Shown: piece after piece, positions 39,912 through 48,530 of the stretch
How the letters are laid out: the number at the start of each line of letters is the position of its first letter
Numbering within the stretch: position 1 is the first letter of the stretch
From: Bermanella sp040371755
GTDB taxonomy: Bacteria; Pseudomonadota; Gammaproteobacteria; Pseudomonadales; Oceanobacteraceae
NCBI RefSeq assembly: GCF_040371755.1
Contig: NZ_BAABWE010000008.1
Location: forward strand, 1-64,000
DNA length: 64,000 bases
Reading direction: 5' to 3'
Translations under genes and position numbers: made by a program
Notes under the pieces: model-generated
What the model saw: the letters and a program-made list of their open reading frames with translations, nothing else
Databases searched by the model: none
What the model was told of the DNA's origin: nothing

Positions 39912-42206
39912 ATGTTACTTAGATTGCTTTGTATGTTCAGTTGGATGTGTCTGTCCTTCTATACACAGGCATCAGCCAATGCAGTAAAGACAGATTATGC
40001 CTTTGCGTATTTTGAATCCGTTCAAACCATCAGTCAGGTTCAGTCATTAGATCGTACTGCATGGGAAGTAGTTGATGCATTTCCTAATCATGGTTTTAAG
40101 TTAGGAGAGCACTGGTTAAGGGTGGGTTTAACCAATACATCTTCCAATCCTCAAGATTTAATTTATCGCTTCGCTTATCCATTACATGATGAGGTAGACT
40201 TTTATGAGGTTGACTCAAGTGGGCGGGTAGTCAAAATTTGGCTGCAAGGGGATATGCGTGACCAAACCCAGCACGATGTTATGGATAAACATGCGGCGAT
40301 ACGTATTGCTCTGGGGTCCAATCAAGCTAAGCATTTTTATATACGGGTAAAAAGTAAAAATGCAGCGGTTTTAACAACGGATATTCTTTCAACATTTGAA
40401 CACGCAAAAAACGTTCATTTCGAGGCTATTTTTTCAAGCTTAATTTATGGCGTGCTTTTGGTTATGGTGTTATATAACTTAGGTTTAGCCATAGCTTTAA
40501 AAGACAAAGTATATTTTAGCTATGTGTTTTATGTGATGTCATTTACTGCGTTTGTTCTAACGTTAAGCGGTGATGGATACTATTATCTTTGGAATAAATC
40601 TCCGTTATTGAATCAGTATTTACTTCCAATTCTTTCAGGTTTATTGATTATTCCTTCTTTGTTGTTTCCATATTGTTTGCTCAATATGAAGTACCACGTA
40701 CCTGCTATAGCAAAACTCTATAAAGGGTTTATGTTGGTTGCATTATTATTTGTATTAAGCATACCTATTATTGGCGTGGCTAAGGCGGTTGTGTTTGTTA
40801 ATTCATTAAGTGCTGTACTATCAATAATTATGTTGCTTATTGGCATTTATATGACCTATAAAAAAATCCCATTTGCAGGTTTGTATACTTTTGCTTGGGT
40901 GATTTTACTAATAGGTTTATCGGTTTTATCTGTTTCATCTTTAGGTCTTATTGAAAGCAATATTATGACGCGCAATGCAGGTCTACTGGGTGGTGTTATC
41001 GAGGCAATTATTCTTTCGTTGGCGCTAGCAAAACGCATTTCTGAAGAGCGAAAAGAAAAGCTGCTGGCGGTTGAGGATGCCATGCAAAATCGGAAACTAT
41101 TTCAAGAGTTATTTGACCAAGCGCCGATTGGTATTCTTCGTTATAACTTATCAGGAGAGTTAGTTACGATTAACCCAGTGTTAGTTAAAATGTTGGAATA
41201 CAACTCACAAGAGCAAGCACTTCAAGAATTAAAAATTCTAGATAAGTTATTAACTGACTATCGGCAGATTAACCTTGATCTTATTGAACATGGACAGGTA
41301 CTGGATAAAGAGATAACCATTAAAACCGCCAATGACAATGAACTTTATTGCTCGGTAAGTTTGCACTTGAATCAAGATACAGACGAGCAATACATTGAAG
41401 CGTATCTTACAGATATTAGCGAGCGGGTTGAGTCTCAACGGGTTAAAGCCTTTATGGAGCAAGAACGCCTTACATCCATGGAGCACTTGATTACTGGCGT
41501 TGCTCATGAAATCAATACGCCGCTGGGTGTGAATATTACATCTGCTAGCCATATTAAAGAAATCTTGTCAGAGGTGAATGATGAGATGACAAATAAAACC
41601 TTAACTCGTCAGAAATTTATGGGTTTTATTTCAGATACTCAGCAATTATTAGATATTGTTACTCATAACTTAAATAAAATGTCGAATTTGGTTCGACGCT
41701 TTAAAATGGTCTCTATGGGTAAAACGGATAAAGTCAGCTTGAATTTCAAAAAGCAATTAGAGCAAAGCTTGTATAGTCATCATTTAATTGAAGAAGATGT
41801 GGCGATAACAGTCAATTGCAATGCAGATATGAATATTGAAAGTTATCCGATAGTTTGGAGTATTATTGTTGAGCAGTTGGTTGAAAACTCTATCGTACAT
41901 GGTTTTTCGAAAGAGCAAATTAGAAAATCAATTACAATAAATGTCACTCAGGCTGACAATGGGTTTTGGCACTTTGATTATTTGGATAATGGCCGAGGAT
42001 TAGATTCAACTGTATTACAAAAAGCATTTAATCCATTTGTCACCACAAAGCGAAGCAGTATTGATCACGCGGGCCTTGGTTTGTATCGTATTTACAATTT
42101 GGTGCAGCGCGTATTAAAAGCGGAAGTGGAGTTAATCCAAGGTGACGGCTTCCATTTGGCTATTACCTTTCAAGCGGATGAATTGAAATTAGTCAAATCA
42201 GCATAG
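39912..42206 (+). CDS. 7TMR-DISM sensor histidine kinase with PAS domain
   Basis: A 764-residue membrane kinase. Residues 1-23 are a signal peptide, residues about 30-165 a periplasmic 7TMR-DISMED2-like carbohydrate-binding-type sensor (WLRVGLTNTSSNPQDLIYRFAYPLHDEVDFYEVD), and about 175-375 seven membrane helices. A PAS domain (LFDQAPIGILRYNLSGELVTINPVLVKML) starts near 398. The dimerisation box is HEINTPLG with His532. The ATPase domain has VEQLVENSIVHGFS (N box) and DNGRGLD and GLGLYRIYNLV (G boxes). No receiver domain and no response-regulator gene is adjacent, so its partner is unknown. Confidence 0.88.
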   Translation: MLLRLLCMFSWMCLSFYTQASANAVKTDYAFAYFESVQTISQVQSLDRTAWEVVDAFPNHGFKLGEHWLRVGLTNTSSNPQDLIYRFAYPLHDEVDFYEVDSSGRVVKIWLQGDMRDQTQHDVMDKHAAIRIALGSNQAKHFYIRVKSKNAAVLTTDILSTFEHAKNVHFEAIFSSLIYGVLLVMVLYNLGLAIALKDKVYFSYVFYVMSFTAFVLTLSGDGYYYLWNKSPLLNQYLLPILSGLLIIPSLLFPYCLLNMKYHVPAIAKLYKGFMLVALLFVLSIPIIGVAKAVVFVNSLSAVLSIIMLLIGIYMTYKKIPFAGLYTFAWVILLIGLSVLSVSSLGLIESNIMTRNAGLLGGVIEAIILSLALAKRISEERKEKLLAVEDAMQNRKLFQELFDQAPIGILRYNLSGELVTINPVLVKMLEYNSQEQALQELKILDKLLTDYRQINLDLIEHGQVLDKEITIKTANDNELYCSVSLHLNQDTDEQYIEAYLTDISERVESQRVKAFMEQERLTSMEHLITGVAHEINTPLGVNITSASHIKEILSEVNDEMTNKTLTRQKFMGFISDTQQLLDIVTHNLNKMSNLVRRFKMVSMGKTDKVSLNFKKQLEQSLYSHHLIEEDVAITVNCNADMNIESYPIVWSIIVEQLVENSIVHGFSKEQIRKSITINVTQADNGFWHFDYLDNGRGLDSTVLQKAFNPFVTTKRSSIDHAGLGLYRIYNLVQRVLKAEVELIQGDGFHLAITFQADELKLVKSA

Positions 42207-42232
42207 CCACCAAGATTTATTGATGGCTATGC
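42201..42232. terminator. Bidirectional hairpin between the kinase gene and proC
   Basis: GCATAGCCA (42201-42209) and TGGCTATGC (42224-42232) are perfect 9-bp arms between two converging genes. It lacks a strong T run. Confidence 0.55.
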
Positions 42233-42238
42233 ACTTAA

Positions 42239-43057
42239 CTACTTGCCTAGCTCTTCACTCAGTTCGATGCTGCGATTAAATGCGGCTTGCATCGCCTTGC
42301 TGACAGTGTCTTCTAGTTTTAAATTCTGAAAGGTCAGAATGGCTTGCTCTGTAGTGCCATTGGGTGATGTGACGTTTTTACGTAATTGAGCTGGCTCGTC
42401 TGCACTTTTGGCAGCCATGGTCGCCGCCCCCAGAGCTGTTTGCAAGGCTAATAACTTAGCTGTTTCTGCCTCAAGCCCTAGTTTTTCACCTGCATTGATC
42501 ATCGCTTCAATGAATAAAAAGAAATAAGCTGGACCGCTGCCTGAAAGGGCAGTAACCGCATCTAAATCCTGTTCGCTGTTAACCCAAACACTTAAACCAA
42601 CAGCTTTTAAAATGTCATCAGTAAGTTGTTTTTGTGTTGCGCTCACATTGCTGTTTGCGAGTAATCCACTAGCACCTTTTTGTACTAGTGCAGGTGTATT
42701 GGGCATGCAACGAACGATGGCTAAAGAAGGGTCTGTCCATTTACTTAGGCTTTCTAGGCTAATGCCTGCTGCAATTGAAATAATTAACGGCTTTTTGTTT
42801 TTAAACGTAGTGGCCAAAGGTGCAATGACTTGCTGCATAACTTGTGGTTTGACAGCAAGCATGATGATATCCGCTTGCTCAGCAGCCGCTTGATTGTCAT
42901 TAAAGGTTTGTACTTTAAATTGATCTTTGAGTTGTACGAGTTTTTCTTGGCTAGAATCGCTGACTAAAATATTTTGGCTATTATAACCATTCTCAATTAA
43001 ACCACCTAAAATAGCAGTGGCCATGTTACCGCCGCCAATAAATGCAATTTTACTCAT
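42239..43057 (-). CDS. proC: Pyrroline-5-carboxylate reductase ProC
   Basis: A 272-residue NADPH enzyme that performs the last step of proline synthesis. The Rossmann motif IGGGNMATAILGGL opens the protein. AVKPQ near residue 70 and the C-terminal signature TALSGSGPAYFFLFIEAMINAG near 165 are intact. It lies 22 bp after yggS on the same strand, the usual yggS-proC pair. Confidence 0.96.
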   Translation of the reverse strand: MSKIAFIGGGNMATAILGGLIENGYNSQNILVSDSSQEKLVQLKDQFKVQTFNDNQAAAEQADIIMLAVKPQVMQQVIAPLATTFKNKKPLIISIAAGISLESLSKWTDPSLAIVRCMPNTPALVQKGASGLLANSNVSATQKQLTDDILKAVGLSVWVNSEQDLDAVTALSGSGPAYFFLFIEAMINAGEKLGLEAETAKLLALQTALGAATMAAKSADEPAQLRKNVTSPNGTTEQAILTFQNLKLEDTVSKAMQAAFNRSIELSEELGK

Positions 43058-43079
43058 GTGAACTCCTTAAATGATTAAA

Positions 43080-43769
43080 TTAATTTCGTTGGCCAAATAT
43101 GGCCGTGCCAATACGTACCATGGTGCTTGCACATTCAATGGCTAGAGCTAAATCTGATGACATTCCCATAGATAACGTATCAATGTTGGCGTTGTTAGTG
43201 CGCAGACTTTCATAGGCTTGCTTCATAGCTAAGAAGTCAGCTCTTAAGTGATTTTCATCAGATGGTGCAGGTATGCACATTAAACCGCGAAGGGTGAGGT
43301 GAGGCATGTCTATAATGGCTTTTGCCAGTTCTGACACCTCACTAATATGAATGCCAGACTTGGAATCTTGCTGGCTAATATTTACCTGAATAAGAACATT
43401 CAAGTTAGCTAAGTGACATGGGCGCTGATCATTGAGACGCTGAGCGATCTTTTCTCTATCAATTGTATGTACCCAGTCAAAATGCTCAGCCACTTGGCGG
43501 CTCTTATTGGACTGAATTGGACCTATGAAATGCCATTCGATATCTAAATGACGTAAAGCTTGGGCTTTTTCCACCCCTTCTTGCACATAGTTTTCACCAA
43601 AGCAGCGTTGGCCTTGTTGGTAGATTTGTTCAATGCTTTCAATGGGGTGCTTTTTTGAAACCGCCAAAAGCGTGACCGGTGATGCATAATCAGTACATAG
43701 CTGATTTACCTCATTACAGACCCCTTGGTAACGTTCAATTAAATTGTTGTTAGATTGCAAATCTGTCAT
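43080..43769 (-). CDS. yggS: YggS family pyridoxal-phosphate homeostasis protein (PLPHP)
   Basis: A 229-residue PLP-binding TIM barrel without known catalytic activity; the family buffers PLP and affects amino-acid metabolism. The PLP lysine lies in TLLAVSKKHP near residue 38. CFGENYVQEG, WHFIGPIQSNKSR and LSMGMSSDLALAIECASTMVRIGTAIFG are family landmarks. ATG43769 is chosen by length; ATG43805 and ATG43847 in frame would give longer N termini without better ribosome sites. Divergent from pilT. Confidence 0.93.
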   Translation of the reverse strand: MTDLQSNNNLIERYQGVCNEVNQLCTDYASPVTLLAVSKKHPIESIEQIYQQGQRCFGENYVQEGVEKAQALRHLDIEWHFIGPIQSNKSRQVAEHFDWVHTIDREKIAQRLNDQRPCHLANLNVLIQVNISQQDSKSGIHISEVSELAKAIIDMPHLTLRGLMCIPAPSDENHLRADFLAMKQAYESLRTNNANIDTLSMGMSSDLALAIECASTMVRIGTAIFGQRN

Positions 43770-43931
43770 GGTTTTATTTTCAGGTCTGGTTACAATGTTG
43801 GCCATTACATTTAAAAATAATAATAGCTGCCAGTAGGATTTAGGCACTATACGCGCATTATCGCATGTACCGGTTTAAGGATGAACTAAACTCATTAGGT
43901 CTTGCGAATATAATCCGGAGTACCGATACAA

Positions 43932-44966
43932 ATGGACATCACTGAATTACTGGCGTTCTCTGCAAAACAGGGCGCATCAGACTTACACTTATCCGCAGGA
44001 TTACCTCCAATGATACGTGTGGACGGTGAGGTTCGCCGAATTAATTTACCATCATTGAGCCACAAAGAAGTGCATGCGTTAGTTTATGACATTATGAATG
44101 ACAAACAACGTAAAGACTTTGAAGAATTCTTAGAGACCGATTACTCATTTGAAGTCCCCGGTGTGGCTCGTTTCCGTGTGAATGCATTTAATCATAATCG
44201 AGGCGCAGGTGCGGTTTTTCGTACCATCCCATCAAGAGTATTGACGTGTGATGATCTTGGAATGGGGCAAATATTCAAAGACCTAGCAGTTAAACCCCGT
44301 GGTTTAGTATTAGTAACTGGGCCAACAGGTTCAGGTAAGTCAACTACCTTAGCTGCCATGTTAGATTATTTAAACGATAACTATTATAAGCACATACTAA
44401 CGGTTGAAGACCCTATCGAATTTGTACACCTAAGCAAAAAATCTTTGATTAACCAGCGTGAAGTACACCGCGATACATTAGGCTTTAATGAGGCACTGCG
44501 TTCAGCATTACGTGAAGACCCTGATGTTATTTTAGTGGGGGAAATGCGAGATTTAGAAACCATCCGTTTGGCACTCACCGCCGCAGAAACAGGTCACTGT
44601 GTATTTGGAACCCTCCACACCACCAGTGCAGCTAAAACCATTGACCGTATTGTGGATGTATTCCCAGCGGAAGAGAAATCCATGGTGCGCTCTATGCTCT
44701 CTGAATCCCTTCAAGGAGTTATTTCTCAGTGTCTACTGAAGAAAAAAGGCGGTGGCCGAGTGGCGGCACATGAGATCATGGTAGGTACACCAGCTATTCG
44801 AAACTTAATTCGTGAAGATAAAGTGGCTCAAATGTATTCAGCCATTCAAACCGGCAGTGCATTGGGTATGACAACTATGGATCAAAGCCTGAAAGCATTA
44901 GTACAAAAAGGCATTGTGACACCCGAATCGGCAAGGGAAAAAGCCAAATCGCCTGATCAATTTTAA
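43932..44966 (+). CDS. pilT: Type IV pilus retraction ATPase PilT
   Basis: A 344-residue hexameric secretion ATPase that depolymerises type IV pili and powers twitching. It has the N-terminal PAS-like domain, Walker A GPTGSGKST at residues 130-138, the Asp box DPIEF, Walker B ILVGEMRD, and the His box ETGHCVFGTLHT. The C-terminal AIRNLIRE motif needed for retraction is present. It is followed by pilU after 45 bp, the standard pair. Confidence 0.97.
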   Translation: MDITELLAFSAKQGASDLHLSAGLPPMIRVDGEVRRINLPSLSHKEVHALVYDIMNDKQRKDFEEFLETDYSFEVPGVARFRVNAFNHNRGAGAVFRTIPSRVLTCDDLGMGQIFKDLAVKPRGLVLVTGPTGSGKSTTLAAMLDYLNDNYYKHILTVEDPIEFVHLSKKSLINQREVHRDTLGFNEALRSALREDPDVILVGEMRDLETIRLALTAAETGHCVFGTLHTTSAAKTIDRIVDVFPAEEKSMVRSMLSESLQGVISQCLLKKKGGGRVAAHEIMVGTPAIRNLIREDKVAQMYSAIQTGSALGMTTMDQSLKALVQKGIVTPESAREKAKSPDQF

Positions 44967-45011
44967 TAATAACTATAGGCTTGCCGTGTAGTAAGGCGAG
45001 AAGGTATGACA

Positions 45012-46127
45012 ATGGAAATTGATAAGCTATTACGCTTGATGGTTGAAAAAAGCGCGTCTGACTTATTCATTACCGCAGGTATGCCACCAAGCATGAAAGT
45101 GCATGGGCGTATACATGCGGTTACCAAATCCCCATTGAGCCCTGAGCAAACCAAAGAAGTGATCTACGGCATGATGAGCCCAGATCAAATTAAAGAATTC
45201 GAAGAACATAAAGAACTGAACTACGCGGTAAGCGCCAGTGGGATTGGTCGTTTTCGTGCCAGTGCATTTTTTCAACGCAATTTAGCGGGTGTTGTATTGC
45301 GTCGTATTGAAACGCGCATTCCAGAAATTGATCAATTGGGCTTGCCTGAGGTGATAAAAGAGATCGCCATGAGTAAGCGTGGATTGGTGCTGTTTGTGGG
45401 TGCCACAGGTGCGGGTAAGTCTACCTCTTTGGCCTCGATGATAGGTTATCGTAACCAAAACAGTCGTGGCCACATCATATCTATAGAAGACCCAATCGAA
45501 TACATGCATCAACACAAAGGCTGCATTGTCACTCAGCGCGAAGTTGGCTTGGACACAGACAGTTTTGAAATTGCACTGAAAAACACCCTGCGACAAGCAC
45601 CAGATGTCATTATGATAGGTGAGGTACGAACCGCACAAACTATGAATCATGCAATCACCTTTGCTGAGACAGGCCACCTTTGTTTAGCCACGCTACATGC
45701 GAACAATGCGAACCAAGCATTAGATCGTGTGATTCACTTTTTCCCATCGGACTTACACACACAAGTCTGGATGGATTTATCTCTTAACCTTAGAGCGATT
45801 GTGGCGCAGCAATTGATTCCTACGCCAGATGGTAAAGGTCGACGTGCGGTTGTAGAGGTACTATTAAACTCGCCATTAGTGGCGGACTTAATTCGTAAAG
45901 GTGAGGTGCATGAATTAAAACCACTCATGACAAAATCTACCGAGCTTGGCATGCAAACTTTCGATCAAGGTTTATTTAATTTGTATCAAGCAGGTGAGAT
46001 CACCTATGAAGATGCTTTGAACCATGCAGATAGTGCGAATGACTTACGCCTCATGATTAAACTGGCCTCAGAAGATCCAGACCAATTAAACACGGCAACC
46101 AAAGGCCTAACCTTGCAAAAAGATTAA
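45012..46127 (+). CDS. pilU: PilT-dependent accessory retraction ATPase PilU
   Basis: A 371-residue PilT paralogue. ATG45012 (MEIDKLLRLMVEKSASDLFITAG) aligns with Pseudomonas PilU and gives AAGG a 7-nt spacing; ATG45006 is in frame. Walker A GATGAGKS is at 130-137, Walker B MIGEVRT, and the His box ETGHLCLATLHANNANQALDR. The C terminus DALNHADSANDLRLMIKL is PilU-specific. It assists PilT in forceful retraction. Confidence 0.96.
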   Translation: MEIDKLLRLMVEKSASDLFITAGMPPSMKVHGRIHAVTKSPLSPEQTKEVIYGMMSPDQIKEFEEHKELNYAVSASGIGRFRASAFFQRNLAGVVLRRIETRIPEIDQLGLPEVIKEIAMSKRGLVLFVGATGAGKSTSLASMIGYRNQNSRGHIISIEDPIEYMHQHKGCIVTQREVGLDTDSFEIALKNTLRQAPDVIMIGEVRTAQTMNHAITFAETGHLCLATLHANNANQALDRVIHFFPSDLHTQVWMDLSLNLRAIVAQQLIPTPDGKGRRAVVEVLLNSPLVADLIRKGEVHELKPLMTKSTELGMQTFDQGLFNLYQAGEITYEDALNHADSANDLRLMIKLASEDPDQLNTATKGLTLQKD

Positions 46128-46156
46128 TCTGCAAGGTGAAAACTAAGACGGAATAT

Positions 46157-46522
46157 ATGAAAAAAATTGTAGCATTTTTGATGTTGCTGGCGCTTGTTGG
46201 TTTGGCTTATATTTTTTATCAGTATCAACAGATTGCTGCTGAAGCGGATATTCAAGTAGAGGCAGATATTCAATTACTGGAAAAAAGTTATCGTGATCAA
46301 ACCAGTAAGGCGCTTACTGGTTTACATGAAGGTGAAAAATACGTGCAAACACAGCTGGCGTCACAACACATTAATGACGAGCAAAAATTTGTGCGGGTAT
46401 ACCATAGTTTATTTATTAAAAATGGTGTTCGTAATTGCCTGCAAAGTCATTTAACGTATCAACAAAAGCAGCCAAATGTACAAAAACAAATCTGGCTAAA
46501 ACCAGATCAGTATTGCCTTTAA
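46157..46522 (+). CDS. Small single-span membrane protein of unknown function
   Basis: A 121-residue protein. ATG46157 (MKKIVAFLMLLALVGLAYIF) starts a clear N-terminal membrane anchor; an in-frame GTG at 46136 would add seven residues. The remainder is a Gln/Lys-rich periplasmic helix (EADIQVEADIQLLEKSYRDQTSKAL) followed by a short domain with two Cys residues (RNCLQSHLTY and DQYCL) that could form a disulfide. No family recognised. It lies 29 bp after pilU and 13 bp before the acetyltransferase, so it may be co-transcribed with the pilus ATPases. Confidence 0.6.
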   Translation: MKKIVAFLMLLALVGLAYIFYQYQQIAAEADIQVEADIQLLEKSYRDQTSKALTGLHEGEKYVQTQLASQHINDEQKFVRVYHSLFIKNGVRNCLQSHLTYQQKQPNVQKQIWLKPDQYCL

Positions 46523-46535
46523 CAGATAATAACGT

Positions 46536-47138
46536 ATGGAAATTGAAATTCGAAAAGCCCGTGTCGAAGACACCGGCCCAATGGCCCAACTCATGTACAG
46601 TTCGGGCACCGACGTGTATGACTACCTCTACCAAGAACACGCCATCGCCTATTTACAGCACGAATTTGAAACAGGCAAAAGTTTTGCCGGATTCAACAAC
46701 GTCACCGTTGCGGTAATAGAAGGCGAAGTCGTCGCCACCGGCTGCTTTTATGATGGCAAAGCCTTCCTTCAACTATTGGCCGAAGGCGCTGAAAACAAAC
46801 AAACCTTTTTCAAAGAACAAACCTTACAGCACCTCTATGCGCGGGCCAAACACATGGGCAGCATCATGTGTGCTCCACGTGAAGACGAATTGTATTTGTC
46901 TAACTTTGGCGTCACCCCACATTTGCGCGGCAAAGGCATTGGCCGTTACATGCTAGAGCATCAAATAAAAAAAGCCCGGCAAGATGGTTACGCCATTTTT
47001 AGTTTGGATGTCTCATCAAACAACCCAAAAGGCCAAGCTTTGTATGAACGCATGGGGTTAAGCGTAATCGAAGAAAAAACCTTTAGTGACCCAGAGGCAG
47101 GCATTAATCCTGCCCGTAAAATGGAACTGGTATTGTAG
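46536..47138 (+). CDS. GNAT family N-acetyltransferase
   Basis: A 200-residue GNAT-fold protein. The acetyl-CoA loop RGKGIGRYMLEHQIKKARQ near residues 128-146 matches motif A (Q/RxxGxG/A). Motif B ends with ALYERMGLSVIEE. The N-terminal IEIRKARVEDTGPMAQLMYSSG is the usual first strand-helix. The acceptor is unknown. It is the last gene of the pilT-pilU co-directional run; base use is somewhat C-richer than its neighbours in several codons. Confidence 0.82.
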   Translation: MEIEIRKARVEDTGPMAQLMYSSGTDVYDYLYQEHAIAYLQHEFETGKSFAGFNNVTVAVIEGEVVATGCFYDGKAFLQLLAEGAENKQTFFKEQTLQHLYARAKHMGSIMCAPREDELYLSNFGVTPHLRGKGIGRYMLEHQIKKARQDGYAIFSLDVSSNNPKGQALYERMGLSVIEEKTFSDPEAGINPARKMELVL

Positions 47139-47160
47139 GGGTTTGCACCTGCGGCAAAAC

Positions 47161-47211
47161 GCTAGATGGGAAACGGAAGACGGGAGACGCGTCTCCCGTT
47201 CAGTATCTAGC
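47161..47211. repeat. Facing heptamer arrays forming a 20-bp perfect palindrome
   Basis: On the plus strand four 7-bp units run GCTAGAT, GGGAAAC, GGAAGAC, GGGAGAC (47161-47188). The complement of 47191-47211 reads GCTAGAT, ACTGAAC, GGGAGAC. The two arrays face each other so that 47180-47199 is a perfect palindrome. It could act as a bidirectional hairpin between the converging acetyltransferase and pyrC' genes. Confidence 0.6.
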
Positions 47212-47240
47212 ACCTCAAACCGTTTGACACCTGACTTGTG

Positions 47241-48530
47241 CTAAGCCTGAAAAACAATGTGTCCAGCGTTAATAGTATGGGTCACCTTGCCTTTGAAGGT
47301 TTGGCCTAGCCAAGGGTTGTTGGCACCTTTGGATTCAACGTTTTCAGTACTTACAAATGTTGAGGTCTCAGTATCCACTATGCATAAATCCGCTTTACGT
47401 TCGATGACAATGCTACCCAGTTTCTTGTTCAAAATACTAGCTGGTAATTGTGTCACCGCTTTAATGGCACTGTGTAAGTTTAATTCGCCTTTTTCAACCA
47501 AGCTTAATAATACTTGGGTGAAGTTATCTAGGCTGGCAATGCCCGTTTCGCTGGCAGCAAACGGCGCCATTTTGGCGGCATGTCCTTGGGGGACATGGTT
47601 AGAGCAAATGGCGATATGACCATCGTTTACGGCGTTTAATAACGCTTGGCGATCCGTCTCGCTTCGATAAACTGGTGATACATGCATCAAGCTGTTATAG
47701 CCACGGCAGTTTTCATCGGTAAACACTAAGTTACCAATGGCCACATCTGCGGTCACAGGCAATCCTTGCTGCTGAGCATCTAATACCATTGCAAGAGCGC
47801 GTGCACTGCTTAAACGGCTAACGTGGAGCTTTACACCGGTTTCTTCACATAAAATTAAATGCTGAGCCAATGCAGATGTTTCTGCGCTGATAGGTACACC
47901 CGCTAGCCCCATTTGTGTGCTGGCTGGGCCTTCGTGCATACAGCCTCCGTGGGCCAGTGCTTGATCAATGGGTGTAACCCATGCACTGATATTAAAACCC
48001 GCTGCATAGTGATAGCACTGTTTCACAACGTGACCGTTTTTAAATGGTAATTCCATTTGGCTTAATGCCACGCAACCTGCTTCTTTTAAACCAGACATGT
48101 TACTCAGTTGCTCGCCTTCCAAATTGGCGGTTAATGCGCCAATAGTCAGTACGTTACAGAACCCCGCTTTGTGGGCTTTTTCTTGAATTAACGCGGCAAC
48201 CGCTGAACTATCAATAATGGGTTTAGTATTTGGACTACAGCAAATAGTGGTGAAGCCCGATTGTGCGGCGGCGTGGGTTTCAGTGGCGATACTGCCTCTT
48301 TGGGTGAAACCCGGTTCGGCTAAGAAGCTGTGCAGATCGATTAACCCCGGGAATATTTTTTTGCCGCTGGCATCAATGGTGGATTCTGCTTGAAACCCAA
48401 CAGGGGCATGACCAATGGCAACGATGCTGTCGTTTTCAATAAAAATGTCCATCACCCCGTCAAGGTTGCTGGCAGGGTCGATTACATGGCCGTTTTGAAT
48501 GTGTAGCGTGTGTTGAGGCTGAAGCTGCAT
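47241..48530 (-). CDS. pyrX: Dihydroorotase-like protein PyrC' (predicted inactive)
   Basis: A 429-residue amidohydrolase-fold protein. The zinc motif normally DxHxH reads DLHSF at residues 65-69, so the second His is Phe, and the TDHAP-type motif is CSNHVPQ with Asp changed to Asn. In Pseudomonas and relatives the pyrC' gene next to pyrB encodes a dihydroorotase without activity that is needed as a scaffold for the aspartate transcarbamoylase dodecamer. The stop-start overlap with pyrB on the minus strand (1 bp) fits that structural partnership. An active PyrC should be encoded elsewhere. Confidence 0.9.
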   Translation of the reverse strand: MQLQPQHTLHIQNGHVIDPASNLDGVMDIFIENDSIVAIGHAPVGFQAESTIDASGKKIFPGLIDLHSFLAEPGFTQRGSIATETHAAAQSGFTTICCSPNTKPIIDSSAVAALIQEKAHKAGFCNVLTIGALTANLEGEQLSNMSGLKEAGCVALSQMELPFKNGHVVKQCYHYAAGFNISAWVTPIDQALAHGGCMHEGPASTQMGLAGVPISAETSALAQHLILCEETGVKLHVSRLSSARALAMVLDAQQQGLPVTADVAIGNLVFTDENCRGYNSLMHVSPVYRSETDRQALLNAVNDGHIAICSNHVPQGHAAKMAPFAASETGIASLDNFTQVLLSLVEKGELNLHSAIKAVTQLPASILNKKLGSIVIERKADLCIVDTETSTFVSTENVESKGANNPWLGQTFKGKVTHTINAGHIVFQA

